Shown: piece after piece, positions 54,830 to 59,757 of the stretch
How the letters are laid out: every line of letters starts with the position of its first letter
Position numbering within the stretch: the first letter of the stretch is position 1
Source of the DNA: Psychrobacter sp. 5A.1
GTDB lineage: Bacteria > Pseudomonadota > Gammaproteobacteria > Pseudomonadales > Moraxellaceae
DNA: 59,757 bases
NCBI RefSeq assembly: GCF_030407455.1
Contig: NZ_JASDDJ010000015.1
Span: forward strand, 1-59,757
Direction of reading: 5' to 3'
Program-made: the position numbers and the translations under genes
The notes under the pieces: generated by a model
The model's database searches: none
What the model saw: the letters and a program-made list of their open reading frames with translations, nothing else
Told to the model about the DNA's origin: nothing

Positions 54830-55807
54830 ATGAGCCGACTTGTCGATAAGCCTTTGATAATGGCGAATAATATGACTGATACGATAACAAAATCTGATAT
54901 GACTACTAATAACGCTGAGCCAAAAACCAACAAGTCTGGTCAATCGTGGTTTGATCGCCCGATACCAGGTGTCAAGCAGCACTTGACGGCACCATTGAGT
55001 GCGGTAGAGACCGAACCATCAACGAAATGCAGCAACTGCCATTCGATGATTACCAATACGGCGCTGATTTTTAACTGTTATGTGTGCCCACATTGTGATC
55101 ATCATTTACCGATGAGTGCTCGTGAGCGCTTGAATTGGCTGCTGGATCAAGTCGATGGTGAGACAGGGCAAGAATTCACCGCAAAAGATCCGCTGCGTTT
55201 TGTGGATAGTAAGCCATATCCTACACGTATGAGTGAAGCCCAAGAAAAAACGGGTGAAAGCGAGGCGTTGGTTGCTATGTATGGAAAATTACGTAACCTC
55301 GATATCGTCGCTTGCGCGTTTGACTTCCGCTTTATGGGTGGCTCTATGGGGTCAGTCGTTGGTGATCGATTCGTCCAAGCGGCCGAAAAAGCGCTAGAAG
55401 ATAAAGTACCTTTAGTGTGTTTTGCAGCTTCTGGTGGCGCACGTATGCAAGAAGGCCTATTGTCATTGATGCAAATGGCACGAACGGCTGCTGCGATTGA
55501 GCGTTTGAGAATCGCTGGCGTGCCTTATATCGTGGTATTGACCAATCCTGTTTATGGCGGTGTGACCGCATCACTTGCGATGCTTGGTGATATTCATTTA
55601 GCAGAGCCAAAAGCGATGATCGGCTTTGCGGGCAAGCGTGTGATTGAGCAGACCGTACGTGAGACGTTAGAAGAACCGTTCCAACGTGCAGAATTTTTGT
55701 TAGAGCATGGCGTGGTAGATGAGGTGGTGCATCGTCATCAACTGATCGATACGATCTACCGTTTGCTCGCAAAACTATGCCGCGTACCCAATGTAGATGC
55801 TCAATAA
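54830..55807 (+). CDS. accD: Acetyl-CoA carboxylase carboxyltransferase beta subunit
   Basis: 325 residues. Zinc finger CSNC...CYVCPHC near residues 64-89, then the crotonase-like domain with FMGGSMGSVVGDRFVQAAE and SGGARMQEGLLSLMQMARTAAA. An N-terminal extension of about 40 residues is rich in Thr and Asn. AGGGA precedes the ATG. It pairs with AccA for fatty acid synthesis; the trpA-accD-folC order is common in gamma-proteobacteria. Confidence 0.96.
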   Translation: MSRLVDKPLIMANNMTDTITKSDMTTNNAEPKTNKSGQSWFDRPIPGVKQHLTAPLSAVETEPSTKCSNCHSMITNTALIFNCYVCPHCDHHLPMSARERLNWLLDQVDGETGQEFTAKDPLRFVDSKPYPTRMSEAQEKTGESEALVAMYGKLRNLDIVACAFDFRFMGGSMGSVVGDRFVQAAEKALEDKVPLVCFAASGGARMQEGLLSLMQMARTAAAIERLRIAGVPYIVVLTNPVYGGVTASLAMLGDIHLAEPKAMIGFAGKRVIEQTVRETLEEPFQRAEFLLEHGVVDEVVHRHQLIDTIYRLLAKLCRVPNVDAQ

Positions 55808-55893
55808 GTTGAATGGCTCAGTATAACGAGTCATTTATTGAGTGCATAATGGCTTAGCTGCGTGCTAACATCTACTGTATATGCAAGACCCTC

Positions 55894-55933
55894 AAATAGC
55901 ATTTATCGTCATTGCACGGTAAATGCTATTTTT
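55894..55933 (+). terminator. Terminator between accD and folC
   Basis: Twelve-base perfect stem AAATAGCATTTA / TAAATGCTATTT with a 14-base loop, followed by a T tract. Confidence 0.8.
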
Positions 55934-55991
55934 GGTTTTAGCTAACACATATATTTTTATCTCTTATTAAAATTTTATATAGGTTTTATTC

Positions 55992-57350
55992 ATGTCTGAC
56001 CTTTTATCACCCAACCTTCCTAGCCCTAATGACAACGCCAGCTTGACCGAATGGCTAGATTATATGCAGCAGATACATGTGTCTGCGATAGACATGGGGC
56101 TGTCGCGTGTATTGCCCGTCGCTGAGGCGCTAGGCGTGGTACAGTCAGCCAAAGACGATGCTTATGTATTCACAGTGGCGGGCACCAACGGTAAAGGCTC
56201 GACGACCGCTGTCATCGCGCAAATGTGCCAAGCGGCAGGCCACAAGACGGCATTGTATCAGTCGCCACATCTTAGCGCCTTTAACGAGCGTGTACGTGTC
56301 AATGGCGAGATGGTGAGTGACCAGACACTGATTGAGGCTTTTAGCAAAGTAGAGGCAGCGCGCTTGCAGTGTGACTTGACGTTATCGTTCTTTGAGATGA
56401 CAACACTAGCAGCATTGCTGATATTTGCTGAAGCGGACTGTGATGTGTGGGTGTTAGAGGTCGGGCTAGGTGGTCGTCTAGATGTGGTCAATATTATTGA
56501 TCCTGATATGGCGGTGATTACCAATATCTGTATCGATCATGTCGACTGGTTGGGTGACAATGTGGAAGATATCGGCGCAGAAAAAGCAGGTATATTGCGT
56601 GATAATATTAGTCTAATCTATGGTGCTATCGAAATGCCGAACAGCGTTCAGCAAGCGATTGATAAGCATCAAGCAAACTGTTATCAAGTAGGGCAAGACT
56701 TCAGCCATCGTGATATTGATTCAACGACTTGGCAATATAGCAATGCAGCTGTCACCTTGCAACTGCCACGTCCTGCGCTATCATTGACCAACACTGCCAA
56801 TGCGCTATCAGCGGTACTGGCAAGCCCATTGACTGTCGATATCGATGCCATCGAGCAAGCGCTACAAACGGTCAAACTGGCAGGACGCTTTGACTACCGT
56901 GAGAGTCACAACCGCCATTGGTTGTTTGATGTGGCGCATAATGACCAAGGCGTCGAGTTTTTATTGGCACAGTTATTACCGCTTTGGCAGCAGCAGGTGG
57001 TCAATCAAAGTCGCCAAAACAGCCAGACTGCTATAGACGTTCCGAAGATAAACATGCTGTTTTCTATGTTGGGCGATAAAGATATCGATAAAGTGGTGCA
57101 GCGTTTGACCGAGGCTGGCTTGCCGATCAATGATTGGTTCATTGCGGAGATTGATTACCCACGCGCCGCGAGTACCGAGCAGCTTCGAGGTATCTTAGAA
57201 AAACATATTGATAGCGCTCACATACATGAGTTCGATGGTCTACCTGCAGCCACCCACGCGGTGATAGATGCGAGCCAACCACAAGACCTCATCGTGGTGT
57301 GTGGCTCGTTTCATACGATTGGCGAGGCATTGAGTGCACTTACCGTATGA
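55992..57350 (+). CDS. folC: Dihydrofolate synthase / folylpolyglutamate synthase
   Basis: 452 residues. ATP-binding loop VAGTNGKGSTTAV near residues 62-74, YQSPHLSAFNERVRVNG, FEMTTLAALLIF, LEVGLGGRLDVVNI and the ligase motif GRFDYRE, FDVAHNDQG. The Mur-ligase family enzyme that adds glutamate to folates. The ribosome site is weak. Confidence 0.95.
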   Translation: MSDLLSPNLPSPNDNASLTEWLDYMQQIHVSAIDMGLSRVLPVAEALGVVQSAKDDAYVFTVAGTNGKGSTTAVIAQMCQAAGHKTALYQSPHLSAFNERVRVNGEMVSDQTLIEAFSKVEAARLQCDLTLSFFEMTTLAALLIFAEADCDVWVLEVGLGGRLDVVNIIDPDMAVITNICIDHVDWLGDNVEDIGAEKAGILRDNISLIYGAIEMPNSVQQAIDKHQANCYQVGQDFSHRDIDSTTWQYSNAAVTLQLPRPALSLTNTANALSAVLASPLTVDIDAIEQALQTVKLAGRFDYRESHNRHWLFDVAHNDQGVEFLLAQLLPLWQQQVVNQSRQNSQTAIDVPKINMLFSMLGDKDIDKVVQRLTEAGLPINDWFIAEIDYPRAASTEQLRGILEKHIDSAHIHEFDGLPAATHAVIDASQPQDLIVVCGSFHTIGEALSALTV

Positions 57351-57598
57351 GGATTTAAGTTAAAGTAGTGCCTGTTTAGTGTTAATCTTAGTCGTAGCCT
57401 GATAGCAGACAGCGCGAAAAATATGCTTTATAATCAAAATGATTTGAAAGACTGGTATAAAAAGGTCGGCTTAAATTTTGAATACTGATGGCAGTAACTG
57501 GCGGTAAGAGATAATGATTGAAGCAATTTGCCACATTGCTTTGAGATAATCGCTGCACCGCTCAATCAACCTTATTACCAACCAAGAGACGTAAACGG

Positions 57599-58840
57599 AT
57601 GAATTTTTCGAGACAAGCCTTATTGGGCATTGGGATGATTATTGGCGGTAGCGTGATGCTATACGCCATGGTGCAACAGATTGGTGATAGCAACCCACCA
57701 GAGCCGATGTCAGCGATGGTAGAGGAGCCAAGTACGGATGAAGCGTCTCCTCAGCCACTAACGACTGATATCGAGACAGAAAAACGTATCCTTGCACAAA
57801 AGCAAAAAGAACGTGCGGCTCGCGTTGCAGAACAAGAAAAACGTGCACAGGAATTTTTGACAGAGCAGGAAGTCGCAGAAGCAGAAGCATTAGCAAAAGC
57901 CCGTGCCGAAAGTCAGCAATATATAGCCAATAGTGCGCCAGTTAGTAACGATGATGACAGTCCAAAAGCTGCAAAAGATATTGCTACCGCGCTAACCGTT
58001 CAACCCCGTACGGATAATGAGTCGGCGGCTGCTATCAAGCAGACTAATGATGCTGAGAAGCAAAAAGCCGCTCAAGAGCAACAAGAAGCTCAAAGGCAAG
58101 CTGCTATTCGAGAGCAAGCTGCTGCCAAAAAGCTAGCTGAGAGTAAAAAATTAGTAGAGCGTAAAAAAGAAGCGGAGGCAGAGAGACTAGCCGAAGCAAA
58201 AAAGCAGGCTGAGGCAAAAAAACTGGCTGAGGCACAGGCCGCAGCTGAACGAAAACGAGAGGCAGCAGAAGCCGCAAAAAATGAACCACCAAAATCGCCC
58301 TTTGATTATCAAATCCAAAGAGGTGACGGACTAATCAAACTGGCAAGACAATACAACATGCCAGTAGAAGTGTTGGCTCACGCGAATAGCCTCTCGCCAT
58401 CCGCATCGCTACAATTGGGTCAGAGTATTACCATCCCATCGAAAAAACAAGTACAGCGTTTAGAGCGCGAAGCCGCTGCGGCTGAACAAGTGCGTGAAGA
58501 AAAACGTCAAAAAGAAGAAGCACTGGCAAAGAAAACAGCAGAAGCCAAGCGTGAGGCGCAGCAAAAACTCAGAGAAGCTCGTCAGGAAGTCAAAGAAACA
58601 GATGCCAAAGGCAGTTTTGGGGTGCAAGTCGCCCTAGCAAACGACCAAGCCCGAGCAGATGATTTGGCAAAAAAATTCCAATCAGCAGGCTATCAGGTTA
58701 AAACCAGTCATACCAGTCGCGGTGTGCGAGTCATCGTGGGGCCTGAGCGTGGTAAAATCGCAGCCTTGGCACTAAAAGACAAAATTAATAGCGACCCTAA
58801 AGTGAATACGACAGGCGCTTGGGTGCTCTACTGGCGCTAA
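57599..58840 (+). CDS. Membrane-anchored LysM and SPOR domain protein
   Basis: 413 residues. One N-terminal membrane segment (residues 8-25), a long charged coiled coil of Lys/Ala/Glu repeats (about residues 55-230), a LysM-like domain (IQRGDGLIKLARQYNMPVE, residues 238-284), more coiled coil, and a C-terminal SPOR domain with GSFGVQVALANDQARADDLA to WVLYWR. SPOR domains bind denuded peptidoglycan at the septum; LysM binds glycan. Probably a cell-envelope or division protein. Placed after folC, where many gamma-proteobacteria have a DedD-like SPOR gene. Confidence 0.9.
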   Translation: MNFSRQALLGIGMIIGGSVMLYAMVQQIGDSNPPEPMSAMVEEPSTDEASPQPLTTDIETEKRILAQKQKERAARVAEQEKRAQEFLTEQEVAEAEALAKARAESQQYIANSAPVSNDDDSPKAAKDIATALTVQPRTDNESAAAIKQTNDAEKQKAAQEQQEAQRQAAIREQAAAKKLAESKKLVERKKEAEAERLAEAKKQAEAKKLAEAQAAAERKREAAEAAKNEPPKSPFDYQIQRGDGLIKLARQYNMPVEVLAHANSLSPSASLQLGQSITIPSKKQVQRLEREAAAAEQVREEKRQKEEALAKKTAEAKREAQQKLREARQEVKETDAKGSFGVQVALANDQARADDLAKKFQSAGYQVKTSHTSRGVRVIVGPERGKIAALALKDKINSDPKVNTTGAWVLYWR

Positions 58841-58906
58841 GATAGAGACTAGGTCATGGCCTAAGTTTTTATGCGTACTCTATTCAATTTCTCTTCGATT
58901 TTTATC

Positions 58907-58936
58907 AAAACACGACAGATACTGTCGTGTTTTTTA
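58907..58936 (+). terminator. Terminator of the SPOR gene
   Basis: Stem AAAACACGACAG / CTGTCGTGTTTT with a three-base loop and T tract. Confidence 0.9.
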
Positions 58937-59108
58937 GTTTATCGTTTGCCGATTGGCAAAAGCTTAGTTACGATAAACACTGATTCCGCTGTTTCTCTTT
59001 TTATAACTTGCCAGCCTATAAAGGCTGCCTTGCTGTGGTTGGCCCATCATTAACTGCTATCAATGATGATATTTGGCTCATCACTCTCATATTGTATAAG
59101 GTAGAACC

Positions 59109-59639
59109 ATGTCATTTGGCGTTATATTTTTAATCTTAGCCGTTGGTTTTTTAGGGCTGATTACGTTGCCAAAACTGTTAGAAAAACCCCCAGTCGTTGA
59201 GTCAGATCCAAAACCAGTACGCGGTGATGAATTGGCTATTTGGCCCTTTGCACCGATGCCGATCATGACCGACACGGAAGTCATATTTTTTGATAAGTTA
59301 AAAAATGCGCTGCCGGAATACCATATATTTGTCCAAGTACAGCTGTCACGAATCATCAAGGCTAATAGTAGTAAGGCATCAGAGCGCAGCTTTTGGTTCA
59401 ATCGCATCTGTCGCCAGAGCGTTGACTACGTGATTGTAGATGTTGATGCGCAGACTACGCTGGTGGCTATCGAGCTTGATGACTGGACGCATAACAGCAA
59501 AGCGCGCCAAAAGGCTGATGACAAGAAAGACAAGGCCCTTGCCAGTGCAGGTATTGCGATGGTGCGCTTTCATGCTGAGCGTATGCCAAATGCAGAGATG
59601 CTCAGACATGAGCTAATGCAGGTGATTGAAAGTTATTAA
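59109..59639 (+). CDS. DUF2726-family membrane-anchored protein
   Basis: 176 residues. One N-terminal membrane segment (residues 4-22), a proline-rich linker, then the DUF2726 domain with DTEVIFFDKLKNALPEYHIFVQVQLS, SVDYVIVDVD, VAIELDDWTHNS and DDKKDKALASAGIAMVRFHAE. This fold is related to PD-(D/E)XK nucleases; the acidic residues in VDYVI and IELDD are visible. Function unknown. AAGG precedes the ATG. Confidence 0.85.
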   Translation: MSFGVIFLILAVGFLGLITLPKLLEKPPVVESDPKPVRGDELAIWPFAPMPIMTDTEVIFFDKLKNALPEYHIFVQVQLSRIIKANSSKASERSFWFNRICRQSVDYVIVDVDAQTTLVAIELDDWTHNSKARQKADDKKDKALASAGIAMVRFHAERMPNAEMLRHELMQVIESY

Positions 59640-59670
59640 AAGTTATTAAGCTTTTCCGTTTTAAGTATCT

Positions 59671-59757
59671 AGGGCGTGTTATCAATTAGATTGTGAGGCT
59701 TAAAATGAGAAAAATTATAGATAAACAAGGAAGAAATTGCCGTCAATATGAACATAT
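59671..59757. mobile_element. Start of another element with GGGCGTGT end, cut by the window
   Basis: Begins AGGGCGTGTTATCAATTAG after CT, like the other MITEs, and includes ATTGCCGTCAA, also found in them, but the rest differs. It may be another MITE family or the end of the parent insertion sequence. The window ends inside it. Confidence 0.5.

Overview
The window looks like chromosome from a gamma-proteobacterium of the Moraxellaceae, most likely Psychrobacter. This is inferred from protein style and gene content (metH, AlsT-type symporter, LemA/TPM cluster, queF, proS, trpF-trpB-trpA-accD-folC-SPOR run) and moderate GC; no database search was possible.

Left core (1-15.1 kb): end of a membrane protein, metH (minus), two fasciclin-domain lipoproteins, an alanine/glycine:cation symporter (minus), a LemA-TPM-TPM cluster, an adenine deaminase-type enzyme, a class III-like sirtuin (minus) and a small membrane-anchored protein. 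Three 172-bp MITE-like elements with GGGCGTGT ends lie at 6168, 11854 and 47741. The second separates the last TPM gene from its partners.

Accessory region (15.35-41.3 kb): two integrative elements sit in tandem at the 3' end of a tRNA-Arg(CCG) gene (41255-41331, minus). A 47-bp copy of the tRNA 3' part lies at 33994-34040 and a decayed 19-bp copy at 15352-15370. The outer element (about 18.7 kb) resembles a P4-like satellite: tyrosine integrase, AlpA-like regulator, DUF927 helicase and candidate iteron arrays. Its cargo is a complete type I restriction-modification system (hsdM, hsdS, hsdR). Two pieces of the hsd locus are duplicated and decayed, and each flanks passenger genes: an AT-rich two-gene unit (soluble protein plus four-helix membrane protein, RexA/RexB-like in layout) next to a lipoprotein, and two paralogous exported proteins between hsdS and hsdR. 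The inner element (about 7.3 kb) is a filamentous prophage (inovirus) with Zot, coat, adsorption, ssDNA-binding and Rep proteins, its own integrase, several very small genes, a three-hairpin intergenic region and a small HTH regulator whose reading frame runs across the attachment site into the antisense of the tRNA.

Right core (41.3-59.76 kb): cytochrome c, a YadG/YadH-type ABC exporter, queF, proS (minus), a DUF4230 protein, photolyase (minus), trpF, trpB, an AT-rich CoiA-like zinc-finger gene inserted in the trp run, trpA, accD, folC, a LysM-SPOR envelope protein and a DUF2726 protein. The window ends inside another repeat with the GGGCGTGT terminus.

The best candidates for undescribed biology are the AT-rich pair at 16.4-17.9 kb, the duplicated exported proteins inside the hsd operon, the paired iteron blocks at 27.36 and 27.85 kb, and the trp-embedded gene at 52.7 kb.
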